From: Tubulanus polymorphus
Taxonomy: Eukaryota; Nemertea; Palaeonemertea; Tubulaniformes; Tubulanidae
Direction of reading: 5' to 3'
Assembly: GCF_964204645.1 (NCBI RefSeq)
Contig: NC_134031.1
Span: 4,075,001-4,139,000, forward strand
DNA: 64,000 nucleotides
Each line of letters begins with the position of its first letter. Position 1 is the first letter of the stretch. The notes beneath the pieces were generated by a model. That model had not been told where the DNA came from and did no database searches. It was given only the letters and a program-made list of their open reading frames with translations. The position numbers were made by a program, and so were the translations under genes. Positions 21,975 through 40,155 of the stretch are shown in pieces.

Positions 21975-24315
21975 ATGTCGTCCGTAAACCAGCGCAATCG
22001 GACAAAACGGGAGCAAAAACCTCGCATACCAGCTGGTAAAGCCCCGAATGAAGTGAGTTCACAGTTTGCAGTCATTTTTTTAAAATGGAAAATCTAAAAG
22101 CTTTAGTGTCAAGTCCAAGACCCGCATTTTCAGACAGGACAGAGAGAAAGAGGGTGCCAACCTATTTTGTTGGTCGTACTAAGTATCGCCGTACACACCA
22201 ACAAGCATTAAAAGAGAGTTTAGTTTGTTTTTGCAATATCATCGTTCGGATCTTTGGTCATCCACATATGCTCCTTCAGCAGGGATTCGAACCTGCTGAT
22301 GGCATCGCTAGACTCACTCATCATCAGCAGCCTCATTACAAAACCCTTTGGCAACGGCCTCAGCCCAAGGGTGTTGGAAGCAATTTCAGATTACTGCAGC
22401 CAATTGCCGATTTTTGACAGGTTCTAATTATTGACGCGGCAAATTTACTTCAATTTCGTACACCAACATGGTACAGTCAGAAAAAGAAACATTCAGAAAA
22501 TTATGGACATGCCTTTCATCGACATCATTGCAATTGATACACTTCCAGTGCCCATTTGTGGCTTAAAATGGGGTCCCAAAATTAACTTTTTTTTCATATT
22601 ACATGTAATTTGTAATAAAGTCCCTGGCTTCATTTAGCCTTATTCAGCATAGGCCTAAACTCAATTCATTATACAGGCATACATCAAATAGCCAAATGTT
22701 ACTAGGTTTTATCTGGTTATTACAGCTTATTACACTTTAATTACAGCGAATTACATTGAATTACAGATTTATGCCAAATATTACATATTTTTATATGGTT
22801 ATTACAGCTTATTACACTTTAATTACAGCGAATTACATTGAATTACAAATTTATGCCAAATATTACTAGGTAGTTTACATCAAGATCTTTATGTATTTTT
22901 GATATCATGTATATAGGGCTATATCATGAATTGAGTTTAGGCCTATGCATTGCGTATATCTGAGGCTAAATGAAGCCAGGGACTTTATTACAAATTACAT
23001 GTAATATGGAAAAAAAGTTAATTTTGGGACCCCATTTTGAGCCTTATATACCAGTGCCTGACTAGCCAGTGTGCCATCTCGCTTGCCAGATTGACATAAA
23101 ATATAATCAATCTCTTTTAGGGCTGTGAAATGGATACTGAAAATGGTGGTGGTGGTGGTGGATGTGTAGATGATGATTATGATAGAGAATTGTACTGGTG
23201 TATACAGGAGTTAGAGCTCAGTCAGAAAAACATGAAACAAGGTCTAAAACACGGTACGTTAACGTCGAGTGATCAGTTTATGATATCAGCGTTTCGGGAG
23301 TTAAAAATATCTCGTATAATTTCCAACTAAGCTGAAGAAACGATGAAGTTGTTGAAAGTACTTCGCAATCCGAAATCGTCACTGGTTAAAAAGCGACAGA
23401 TCATGAGATCGGCTTTCGGAGATTATCGTAAAAAGATGAAAGACCAAGAGAAACAATTTCAAAAGGGTAGGTGAAAAAATTGTTGAAACTTTTATTTGAT
23501 TGCTTTTCCCTGACTATTCCCTGACATGAACATAGATTTCCCTGACTTGATCTGCGAAGAATGCAATCAATCATTACAGTCAAATATGTAAGTCACCAAT
23601 GGAAAGTGTATGATTTTACATTATCAACAAATTTCCCCTGACTTTTCCCTGATTTTTTAGCTTTTTAATGATTATTCCCTGATTTTTTTTAACAAAATTC
23701 CTTGGCTATTCCTTTACTTTTTTAAAAGAAAAGAAAATTCCCTGACTTCTCCGTGTGATTACCTCCCAGAATATGAACTAACCTGTGGCCGTCCTCTTTA
23801 TATTCTGATCTGATCTCATTCGTTGTTCGTTCTTCTATTATTTAGACTTCAAAAAGATGACATTGGAAAAAGCGGGTGAAAAGAAAACGAAAGGATCGAC
23901 GTTTTACAAACGCAGCAATCGAACGACCCAACTAGGAACGGGCGCGACGAGATCTGTCGCCGAAATCGACGCGAATTTGAAATTCAACGGATCATCGGGC
24001 CAAAATTTCGCGTTTAATTTCGAAATCTCTCCATCGACTGTCGACGGTTCGACATCGGTGACCTCGGCAACAGCCGATCTGCAGCGGATGGAAATATCGG
24101 GAAAAAGACTCGAATCGAATTCAAATCAGGGCGACTCTGCGGAAAATTTTGGTTTGAAATGCGCAGCAATCGACTCTAAACCCGCGGTGTCTAGTGAAGC
24201 GTCCGGTCTTCCACGAGATTTTCAAAACTCTGATATCGTTAAAACTGTGACTAGTGACAATTCATTCCATTGGACTCCGTCTGCTAACCCGTTTGCATTT
24301 AATTTCTCTGTATGA
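21975..24315 (+). CDS. C8orf33: UPF0488 (C8orf33-like) protein with in-frame stop
   Basis: Homologue of the uncharacterised vertebrate protein C8orf33. Exon 1 is 21975-22052 (MSSVNQRN..., donor GTGAGT). Exon 2 starts at 23121 after TCTCTTTTAG and carries a Gly run then the family core ELYWCIQELELSQKNMK. The core continues in the same frame with VLRNPKSSLVKKRQIMRSAF and GDYRKKM, ending at 23466. The last exon is 23846-24315, ending with FAFNFSV; vertebrate members also end in an Phe/Asn-rich FxFNF motif, and a second FAFNFE copy lies upstream. A TAA at 23328-23330 interrupts the core in frame. Either a 78-base intron (23254-23331, donor GTACGT, acceptor ACTAAG) removes it while keeping frame, or the copy is broken. 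The head-to-head neighbour is PGLS. Molecular function of the family is unknown to me. Confidence 0.85.
22240..22390 (-). repeat. tRNA-derived SINE fragment
   Basis: Read on the minus strand, the region contains a pol III B box, GGTTCGAATCCCTGCTG, about 50 bases after an A-box-like GGCCGTTGCC. That is the internal promoter layout of a tRNA-headed SINE. It lies in intron 1 of the UPF0488 gene. It does not fold as a complete functional tRNA as far as I can judge. Confidence 0.55.
22553..23050. mobile_element. 498-bp foldback element with 8-bp target duplication
   Basis: Flanked by identical 8-bp direct repeats CCAGTGCC at 22545-22552 and 23051-23058, as expected for a hAT-type insertion. The ends form inverted repeats of more than 100 bp: left GGCTTAAAATGGGGTCCC at 22560 is mirrored by the right GGGACCCCATTTTGAGCC ending at 23043. 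The loop contains an approximately 83-bp tandem duplication rich in GAATTACA. There is no coding capacity. It sits in intron 1 of the UPF0488 gene. Confidence 0.8.
23500..23790. repeat. 'ccctgac' repeat copy
   Basis: Shares CCCTGACTTGATCTGC and CCCTGACTTTTCCCTGA with copies at 49138, 52041, 52685 and 59640. It lies in the last intron of the UPF0488 gene. The ends are worn. Confidence 0.5.
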
Positions 24316-24694
24316 TTTACTAGATTAAATGATGGGATTGTTACGAAAAATAACGATTTGAATAACGCGTTTATTGCTGTTTTCTACTCTGGAGAGTATC
24401 ATGGATTTATTCACTGTATTATATCACAATACTGATACCGATAGCTACAACATCTCACAAACGCGACGCTTGCTATCGAAGCGTGGACACAAAATTCTAG
24501 TAAAATATGCAAAAAATAACTAATCGTACAAATAAATAATGATATGTATCAAAGGACGGTTTCTGAAGTTCCATAGTTGTAGGTAAGCATTACAGATGAA
24601 ATACGGCTAGCGTCGGTCGCTTATCGGCAACTGTGGAACTGGCCTAGTTTAAACACATTGATAGACTTCACACGACAACCACAAAGATCCATAT
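24316..24694. other. Convergent 3' ends of UPF0488 and WDR31
   Basis: The plus-strand gene stops at 24315 and has AATAAA at 24531-24536. The minus-strand WDR31 stops at 24695 and has AATAAA complements at 24406-24411 and 24370-24375. If these signals are used the two 3'UTRs overlap by roughly 120 to 160 bp. Confidence 0.45.
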
Positions 24695-27600
24695 TTAAAA
24701 CATTGCTTTTCGCGTTAGAGTTACGCCATCGGTTAATGATACGATGTGTACGCCCATGTTGAAACTACCGACTGCCATCCTGAAATGATTAGAATACATC
24801 AAAATTATATAATTTCACTTTTTTGAATTCGCTTAATTTTTGGGCGATTTGAAAAACTTACGTGAGATCTGAAATATGAGCTATACTCGTTAATGGTCCC
24901 GCTCCACTTATAGACAAACAACATAAACATTCTGAAATGCAGTTACTTATTCTATCAATGTCTAGGAAGCTTAGGTTTTGTTTAAGTAAGCAGTCAGTGG
25001 CTTAATTTCATGATCAGATCATTAAGCCATATCGCTTAAAATAAGTTTAACACAAATGATTATGTCACAGACTTTTAACTCCACCATTGATGATGAGAAC
25101 CGAAAGAGAATTTGCCAACTTGGGCTGTAATCAACTTGTGCCATATTCAGATGAATCAACTAGCTTCTAATTTAGCGATCTCTCACCTTTGGTATTCTGG
25201 TCCCAAACTCTCAACGAACTATCGTTTGACGACGTAGCCAAAAGATGGCGACCTCGGTGACTAGGTAAAAAGGTACAAGATGCCGCACTCTCCAGATGTC
25301 CTTTGTATTCGCAGATCGGTTTAGTAGTTCTTAAATCCCATAGCTGTTAAAAACAAGATTATCGTATATTATGTGCAGTCCAAACTATAACATAATGGCA
25401 ACGAAACTAAGGGGCCCATAGTAAGATTTACTATAATTCAGTTTTGAATGTCTTAGTTAGAAACAATTTGATCGAAATGATAATGTAATTGATATTGGAT
25501 ATAACTAATAATTTTTTCTGTCGCCTAAGGTTCGATTTTAAAGATTCTTTACTATTACGATTTTTGGAGCTAAATTTAGTACTTCTGAATAGGACTTGCC
25601 CTTTCGAATTCCAATTGTTTTAGCCAATATTCTCTGAATTTGGATAGATTGCCACATATTTTGTATATGGCCCCTAGAAGTATACTTACATCATTCAGGG
25701 GGTAAAACACAGTCCACAATTATACCACCGAAGTGGAGTCGGAGGATATGAAGCCCACTATAGGAAAGGGTATGTACTATTCGGATATACTAAGTTAAGT
25801 TCCAAGAAATTGTAATATTTCCTTCTCAAGTACAATGTACCGTTAAAAATTGTACTATTTCCTTCAAGCACTGTACCCTTTCCTATGGTTCCACCTAGAA
25901 AACTAGTTAAAAAGCTAAGCAGAGAATATTGGCAAGAGCCATCGGGAAGGGTAGAGTACTTGAGGGAAATACCGGTACTTACCGTCGCTTCGCAACCGTT
26001 TCCTCCAAAACCATTACTAGTAGTAATACACAGCGTATTATCATCGTTCAAATCGCAGCATGTTTGTATGTACTGTTTGCGAGGGAATTCCTGCGCGACT
26101 CGCAACGTCCTCGGATCCCAGATTCTGACCACTTTATCCTCGCTCGTCTGCGCTATGATATCCGCATTTTTACCCCATTTCAAATGCGTTACCTATTAAC
26201 GAATAGAAGTTGATTAACATCTTTGCTTGAGAGAATATTGGTTCGCCTAGCTCAGTCAGTTTTAGTAGTACATACCTGATATAGCACAGATCGACAGTTG
26301 TAAAACATTGATTTTTAATTTTACACTGTATTACAGGATAACCAATAAGTCTCCTTTAAGTGTGGGGTTGTCTCAGAGAAAAGCGACACTATTTTCTTCA
26401 ATAAATCAAGTTTAACAAAATCATTCCATGCCTACCAACTGAAGTTATCGAAATTCATCAAAAATAATGGAATGCATGCATGGAAATAGGAAACAAATTG
26501 TCAAACATTTAAATCATGGAGTCGGTTTTCTCTATTGCACCCCGTTCAATGACAATTTTTGGTAATCCTTCAACACAGTAAAATGGATGTTAGATATGAG
26601 AAGTGAAAATTGATTTTGTTCAAACTTGAAGGATGAGGATTGTGAACACTTACTAGATTACGAGATATCGTGTTTTGTAATTTACACTGGCCAGTTTCAA
26701 CGTCCCACAGTCGTAATGAGTTATCTCGTGAACCGGTACACAACGTTCCATTATCTGCGTACAAAATAAAACATAAACTACCCGTATTAATACGCGAATA
26801 TCGCGGACGGGTTTCATAGTAATTAAAACTAAGGCTAAAGGAATTGATACCTCTTTTCTCATTTTTGCCGAGCTTAACAGTTGACCGGCTGCCTATATAT
26901 CCTGTAAATTACCTTTAAAAAGATTTTTCAAAAAGTTTTCGAAAAATCATGACAGACCGGCAGTTATAGAAATGAAGTGATCACAAATTTCATTGTAGTT
27001 TACAAAATGACACGGAGAAACAAGGTATCATTCTTTTTTAGCCTAATGTAGACAGTGTTCGACTCAGATCTCACAAGACCAATAAATGTTCTCGGAGGTC
27101 TGCGAATTATGGGACAGTTCATCAGCATCATCGATATATCATGGATAGAAAGGGGCTGTCAGGGCTTCTATGAAAGCTCCCTCGAATTAAAATTGATTTT
27201 GATTCGTAAATTGATCAGTAAAGATTAAATCATTTAGTTTTGATTGGTTGGAGCAGGAATGGGACTTATCGCGATGAATTGGAATTATTCAAATAGCGGG
27301 CGATAATCCGAGCTGCCCGATTCCGAGATAAACGCAGCCAACTGTAAAATACAATACAAACCGTTATCGACGGCGAGACCGGTTACAACTAGTTCATGCC
27401 CGGCAAAGGTTCGTACGGATTCATGTTTACCCGGCTGCCAGAGTTTCACTAGTCGATCTCTGGAACAACTGAATACACCGTTCAAATGATCAGCATAAAT
27501 AACCTTGAAAAATGGAGAAAGAAAATCATTTTCACGTCGAACAATATTCTTTTCACCTAATTAAACGAGCAACTGAGTGAATGAGTCAATTGTATTTTAT

Positions 27601-28648
27601 TGCAGTGTTTGGATTTAGGTAAGGTATGGTAAGGGGATAAGGTTATTTAGTAAGAACAAGGGTTTTCTATCATTTAACCAACAAGATCCAGTTCCACAGA
27701 CAGTTCTGTTAACTGTGGCAGTTCTGAGTTAAATTTGACTCGAGAATTTGAATAGAGTTTAAACATTGAAAATGTCCTGATTTTAACTCTGAGTTAACTT
27801 TAAAATCATAACTGTGGAAACGGGCGCCATGGGAACTATCATCAATAGGTACAAGGGTCTTTTTCAGTATTAGAAGAACTTCGACCAGGAAACTGTGACC
27901 TCTAGGTTTCAAACTACATGATTTGTGAGACCAGACCCAGTTGTGAGTAAAGATTTGACTCAGAGTTAACTTATTGAAAATGAACTGATTTCAACTCGGT
28001 TAACTATCACTCACAACCGTGGAACTGGATTCAGAGCGTCGAAGACAGCTTCAGTGTTTTCAATAAGAAATTAACAAGCCAGGTCCCTTTGAAAAACAGG
28101 AGGGTCCCATAATATGTCACAGTCCCGGAAATGAAAGCTGGTTTGAAAAAACAGGCGGGTCCTATACAAACGACAGACGGGTCTGGGACCTGGCTCTTAT
28201 TGAAAACACTGAGCTTGGTCACTCCAGAACCATGGGTAAAGTAAGGTAAATCCAAGAAAACGCGTTCGAACATCGTTTTAGTACCTTCGTCACTTCTTTT
28301 TCATGCGCCAGCCATTTTTGTTCAACGGTTCCAGTTGTAAAATCGAAGATGACGACCGTCTGGTCTTTACTGCACGATAAACACCGACTACTATCTATAC
28401 ACGAGACACTCGTGACGGCATCCTGATGGACGCATGGATATTCTATGAAATCATTACGAGACTGTTGCGGTTTATGATTAGATTCGGCTCTACCGGAATC
28501 GACGTCTCGTTGAGGCGACCTGAAAAATTACACAAAATCGTAAGAACAAGACGAGAGCAAAACATTTATCTTAACTTTCTTTGAACCCGTATATAGATTA
28601 TCCATACCTGGCACGTTTCTTTGAGAATAAACTAAAAATCTTCCCCAT
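24695..28648 (-). CDS. WDR31: WD repeat protein WDR31
   Basis: Orthologue of WDR31, a seven-bladed WD40 propeller protein linked to cilia. Eight exons: 28648-28608, 28519-28285, 27503-27362, 26754-26654, 26192-25983, 25343-25187, 24931-24862 and 24779-24695. All phases agree and give 346 residues (human about 367). Diagnostic stretches: [55 protein letters not shown], the family-typical [16 protein letters not shown], and a short ending [10 protein letters not shown]. The N-terminus [11 protein letters not shown] has Gly2, Ser6 and a basic patch, fitting N-myristoylation as the human MGKLQS start also allows. Introns contain several short transposons. WDR31 is divergent from ATAD3, with about 820 bp between start codons. 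Confidence 0.95.
25757..25888. mobile_element. Short MITE with AGGAAAGGGTA ends
   Basis: CTATAGGAAAGGGTA near 25757 is mirrored by TACCCTTTCCTATGG ending near 25888, giving inverted ends around about 100 bp. It lies just 3' of WDR31 exon 5 (in transcript sense). Confidence 0.5.
27685..27823. mobile_element. AGTTCCACAG-family MITE
   Basis: Begins CCAGTTCCACAGAC and ends AACTGTGGAAACGG, inverted ends around paired GAGTTAA and TTAACTC motifs. It lies in intron 2 of WDR31. Confidence 0.65.
27926..28033. mobile_element. AGTTCCACAG-family MITE
   Basis: Second family member in the same WDR31 intron, starting AGACCCAGTTGTGAG and ending CACAACCGTGGAACTGG. Only about 100 bp separates it from the previous copy. 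Confidence 0.6.
28052..28211. mobile_element. CAGTG-ended MITE
   Basis: CAGTGTTTTCAATAAGA opens the element and CTTATTGAAAACACTG closes it, with a second paired motif GCCAGGTCCC and GGGACCTGGC. The flanks share AGCTT on both sides. It lies in intron 2 of WDR31 beside two other MITEs. Confidence 0.7.
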
Positions 28649-29468
28649 ATCGCGAACATAATTCATTTAAGCTCAATTCAAATTCATTCAGCATCGCCAG
28701 CATTCTAAAATTAAATGATCGTAATGATCAATCAATCTTTCATTTCAAATTATGCATTATTTTTCTCACAATCACAATCTCACAAGTGTTTTGTACCAGT
28801 CAGTAAAATTGAATTGATTTGTAGACAACAATTTAACAATGCTCGATAACACTGATATTTAGTCTCTAGTCTCATGAAATGCAGTGACTGGCCACGCAGC
28901 ACCACGTTGGCTATTTATTAGTAGAACTAAGTTTGTACTGTCTTATTAGACTGTCTGTCTTTTTATTTTTAAGTCTAAGCCCTGTTCCTGTTTTATGGTA
29001 CCGGCCCCAGGGGCCACCAGGGGCTTAGATAAATGTTACGATAATGTTGTATAAATTGACAAAATACGTACCACACGAGGCCCATAAGCAGATAAGGGTG
29101 TCGAGATCAACAAAACGAAACAGAATTTGACAGTTCAATTCAATTCAAAATATTTGACACTTGCAAAAATGGCGAATGTCGGAATCGCCGGTGACGAGGA
29201 AACATCGCAGCCAGATTCGAACCCCATATTTGAAATCACTCCAAGTTAATAAAAATTGCAATGATATATTAGCAAAGTATATACTTCGTCTATTCTGCAC
29301 TGATGGCATTATTTGAGTTGCTACATATATAAAAAATCAGATAAAACTATTCGCAGATTACGCCGGTTAGAGGGCGCCAGCTGACGGTAGCTCCACACGT
29401 GAAAATTGTGAAGGTTATTGCATGAGAATAAGATTATCGGCTTATAGAACCCTCGGATTTGTCGTGAA
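28649..29468. promoter_or_regulatory. Divergent WDR31 / ATAD3 intergenic region
   Basis: 820 bp between opposite start codons. It should contain both promoters and perhaps a noncoding first exon of WDR31. No TATA box with good spacing was seen. A 26-codon ORF on the plus strand lies at 29169-29249 and is listed separately. Confidence 0.45.
29169..29249 (+). CDS. Candidate 26-codon small ORF
   Basis: Starts GCAAAAATGGCG, a good initiation context, and encodes an acidic peptide beginning MANVGIAGDEETSQ and ending at TAA 29247-29249. It is GC-richer than its surroundings and lies 220 bp upstream of the ATAD3 start on the same strand. It may be an upstream ORF of an extended ATAD3 5'UTR, a tiny independent ORF, or chance. 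No known family recognised. Confidence 0.2.
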   Translation: MANVGIAGDEETSQPDSNPIFEITPS

Positions 29469-35543
<6,075 letters not shown>

Positions 35544-36591
35544 TGAGTGTTTCGCTTAGGTGTAAATTTGTTTTTGGAAAGTTTTAACGAAATTTGAAAA
35601 TAAGAAATAGCGCTAATTACGAACAGTGGTCGCCCCAATATCTGTAGATGTTGGCAGCAAGGAAACTCAGAAAACTGGAATGATAGTAGCGGGGAATGCT
35701 TCGTTCGTGCAGTAAAATGTATAAAATATGCAAATATTTAGCCCCGGTAGATGCCGTACAGAAAATTAGATTTCTGAATGCAATGCAGGCTCCACATTCC
35801 AATGTAAGCGCGTGGAAATGATTTGATATCCTCCTGTTTTAATTGATGATTGATAGAATTGTTGTTGAAAAGTTGTTACATGATATGTAATTATGTAGAA
35901 ATCGTGTGTAAGTTCTAACACTGCCATGCAATAATAGATATTATTAGGTAATTTAAGAATATTTATCGTTTTGGTGTTTATTATTTCTTCTTTGGTTGAT
36001 ATGATTCTGATGCGGGGGAAGCTTCAGGGACCAGTCGATCAACATACGTAATGGTTGCACTTTCTGGTGTTGGGAAAAGCCTCGCCTCGTTTATTGCAGA
36101 AGTACTAGCCAATGATACTGGCTTCAAATCATTGTATTCTCTTTAACATAAGGTATTCATTCTAGACAACTGTGTGCACGCCTCCGCAGATACGTATTGC
36201 ACTATCCAGCCAGGTCCCGCCCCACTATGTTCAAATTAAAATAATTTTAAAATCGAGAATTCCTATATTCAAAAAATCGAAAATATATAAAATACACGAC
36301 GTTTCGATCTCGCCGTCCGGTGTACATAGTGGGTTTTTATCTTATTATCCGTTCACCACGTTTAAGTGTGGTTATTTTACTACTACTAAACTGAGAAAGT
36401 TTACAATTGAGAAATACAAATTGTTTTATTTATCATTTATCAATATTAATTTTACACTTCTATACAACCCAAATTTGGGGACAACATTTTACACATTATT
36501 CATGTCCTTATAAATAGAATATTTTAATTGTAGTATATGTATTGTATGCACCGCATCCATCCAAATAAAGCGAATAATGCTATTTTACCAA

Positions 36592-36860
36592 TCATCTGAG
36601 CGGGGGCAGATTTAGGGGGTGGTCTCTCGTCGGGGTCCGGACTCCTGCCTTCCCATTCATGGCCCTTTTCGTCAAGACAGAGATTGTTTTAACCTGTAAA
36701 CTTGATACTTTTGCTCTCGGAAATTGCAACCTTTTGGATGTATTCAAAACTGAGGGCGGAACCTCAATAGAGGCCTTTGAATAGGCTGCTTTATCTGAGA
36801 AATGCTTTCTCTTTCCTCTGGACCCCAGCCTTCCAATTTTACTAGATCTGCCCCTGCTGA
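36592..36860. mobile_element. MITE with GGGGCAGATTTAG ends
   Basis: GAGCGGGGGCAGATTTAG at the left mirrors CTAGATCTGCCCCTGCTG at the right. No open frame of note. Confidence 0.5.
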
Positions 36861-36861
36861 G

Positions 36862-37058
36862 GCCAGTTGCACAGTCACACTTCAATGTTCAAAAGTGTTC
36901 TTTAATCGTAGGGAAGACCAGGGGAGTATAATGAGATCATTACACCCTGGTAAGACCAAGTTGTTAGATTGGCTCAGGGATTGGCTGTAGCACTAGGTTT
37001 TTTCTTAGACTGGTCTTAAATCATGACTTCATCTTAAGCCTTGACTGTGCAACAGGCA
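36862..37058. mobile_element. MITE with GTTGCACAGTCA ends
   Basis: GCCAGTTGCACAGTCACAC is mirrored by TGACTGTGCAACAGGC. Related text (CAGTTGCGCAGTCGGG) recurs near 45408. It sits directly beside the preceding element. Confidence 0.6.
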
Positions 37059-40000
37059 CCTGGAATTTACATTCAAATTTAGAATTTAACACCATTACTA
37101 ATACATCTTGTTATCTATATGTTTTTAAAAAATTTTCTGGGTTGAATTTTTTCCGTGTATACAGTTTTAGGTAACGAGTACTAATCTGAAACTATCAGTT
37201 GCATAACTACAGTGTTCAGTTCCGCAAAGCTAGTATAGGAGTTGTCATTTGCAGCTCCAATGAATCTGGTTCCTGGGGTATAAGTAGATCGGTAATCTAC
37301 TTGAAAGACAAACTTCTCTATATAATTATCACCATACCAGGTAAAAAACCATGCTTTTTCACCTCCATGAATAGATAAATTCGAAGATTTTCATGATTGA
37401 ATAAAGCATTCTTAATAGCATCGACCGTTTATGGAAAATGTCAAATTTTATTTAATGGAGCATCACTTAACAGTAAACTAACCAGTTTTCTGTTCCAGCC
37501 GATTATAAAATGGATCTCCAAAATTAAGCAGTACAGGTCATGCCCCCTGGTGTCTGAAATGTGCGTTGCGACAATAAATAAACAGATACCCGGTTTATAT
37601 ATCAATCGACTGATACATGAAACCGACAGTAGGAGGAAAAACCCGTGACTTTGTTGTAAGAAAAGTATGAAATAAATTATACAAACCATATTTAAGAAAA
37701 CGGCTCAGATTACAAAAGGACTAGTAGACTACATATGACCTCGCTTCTCATACACGGAATTTTGACATAATTTATATCGTAGTACGTACGGTAATGACAT
37801 TATATATAATACGAACGCACGCAGGCCATAAAACCTCTTCTGAGCACAAATATCGAGGCCCCGACCTCTTCTTACGAGACTAGAGTTATCGAACGGAAAA
37901 CTATTTCAATCAGCCACCGTCTCATTTCGCGCTGTACGAAAAGCAGCTCCACCGAGGAGACCCCTATATGCGTATGTTCCAATTGCTATTCGTCACAGCC
38001 ATTTCGAGATCCAGGAAATATATTGTTAGCACACAAGCGCATAATAATAGCTCACATATTATTCTATTTAAGTCATGAATGAACGTTCCAAATTTTTGAA
38101 TGATATGATCGATTTTTAAATGGATAGGGGTAGATTGATGTAGTGTATAATGATTTCGATAATGTTTCAACATCTATTTAATAAGAACTACATAACAACA
38201 ATGCCATCGTCCATTATTATTGCCACAGTTATGAATGCACCCGGTACTACTACACAAAAATAAACCCCAAATTCAAAAAAAAAATGAGCACGCGATTGTA
38301 AAACAAACATTACCCTGGCAATGATCCAGATCAATCTGGCCTACACTGTAAGGCTACAAGCGGTCCCAGGCGTAACAAGATTCTAAAATGAGTAAAACAA
38401 TGCAGTCGTATGATTCAAACTAATTCAGAGTTGATCTTCGGTAATGAAGTTTTTTTTTCCTGCAACGGGATAATTCGTTCTTTGAACCGACAGGTGACAA
38501 TTTATATAGCACAATGACATAACAATTTATAAACAATAAGCTATCATAACAGTAGGTCCTATAGCCGAATACGAAAAAACATTTCCCAAAGTTCTCTCAT
38601 CAATCCCGGTATCAGCTTCCGTTCATCGAAATATCACTACGTATAACATCTAACGATCGTTCCCGGATAACGGACATTTCTCTCGCGATCATACAGCTTC
38701 CACGGCGATCACGGCGCGCCTTCGTTAATTTCGATCGTTCTCTGCGCGGTCGGTCGTCGGTAAACGCTACACGCACGACGCGGCGCGACGACGTACATCA
38801 TGGCAGTTATCACTTCAGAAAACGCGTAGTAGAATTGTACATGTTTTTTTTTATTTGTAAGACTAGAATAACTATATCCAACTGGCCTTTCTCTGACCAA
38901 TCCTAATGCTATCATTCACATCTGAAATGAACAATAATATCGCGTATTTATCATTGCAATTTTTTACGTTAATTGGGGAACTGCCACATATTACGTTCAG
39001 CAAACCAGTGTTATCAACGACAGGTGTTGGAGGGGTGGCTACCCCTTTCATTTACACATCCGCCCCTCTGAATATCAGCTACCCCTTACAAAATATCTTC
39101 TGCCCTTACCATAGTGTGGACGTCAATATTCTATCAATGCTGATAATTGCTTTGAAATATATTGAGCTAATGTGAAAAATAGAAGATTGCACTGAAAATT
39201 AATCTTAAATTTTCGGTACTTTTTGGGGGATCGAAAGCCTCGCTACTTCAGCAGCCACGATGTCATACACTTAATTGAATTCTGCCCCTTTGAAATTCTG
39301 GCATAATGGGAACACTGGTAACTGAAATTGATTGGCATGAACGAGCTGGAGAACGGGTGTGGTGGTAAGATATATATCTCATGCTTGGAAAAAGACTTCA
39401 ACTACGGGAACTAAATGTGGCATGCCCCATTGTACGTCGTATGTCTCCAGTTTCTTACCTACCGAGTTGTCTTCGCCATTCCTCGTCCATTATCGATAGG
39501 GATCGTACCTACGGGGTTTCATTTTAAACCCGTCCACATCGATTTCATGCTAAATCGGAAAACTCCCCGAGAACCACGATTTTTTTCACCTACCCGAATA
39601 ACTGACCAAGGTTCAGTTACATATCAAATTCTTTCACAACTGAAAGCGGGATTGCGCTAGTGACAATTCTAAGATGACTGACAGCTGTGGTGGCTATTAT
39701 AATATTTGTAAATTCCCTAATTTTCTCTAGCATTCTGTTTTTGTGCAGCAGAAGAATTGGTTGGGTTGTTGCGACTAACTAAAACAAATTAACATTACCA
39801 ATTTGCAGCCTGGACCCAACTACATACATTTCACTGAAGTATGAAGTTTTGAGGTAGTGGCATTTACATTTGATCAAAATAAGGTGACAGGGTTCTTACA
39901 GGTTTCCCAATTTCATTTTCCATAAAAGTTTGTAATAAAATGTATAAGACATTTAGGGATATAGCCCTAAAATTGAAAGTACAATTTTCTGATTTTCCAT

Positions 40001-40155
40001 ACCTTCTCCATAGGCATTGAGAAAAAAATTTCCATTTTCCAAAACTTTAAAACTTTCCAAAACCGGTAAGAACCCTGAGGTGAGATTCTGACCACCAGCG
40101 AAAACTGGTTTATAAAATCTTACCAATGAGTGGGCGGGTCCAGGCTGCTGATTGA

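Larger units (their letters stand above)
35544..40155. other. ATAD3-PTPN11 intergenic gap
   Basis: Convergent gene ends with about 4.6 kb between. It must contain both 3'UTRs. I find no coding exon I can support; the GC-richer patch at 38690-38800 has a short minus-strand frame but no family match. Two adjacent MITE-like elements occupy 36592-37060. Confidence 0.4.

Noticed and set aside
22250-22330. Functional tRNA gene
   Set aside because: It has a B box but no complete cloverleaf that I could find; better explained as a SINE head.
38690-38915. Minus-strand frame ending RTIEINEGAP as a terminal PTPN11 exon
   Set aside because: The acceptor is weak, the required phase gives a different peptide, and there is no similarity to SHP2 tails. 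A nearer stop is available at 40156.
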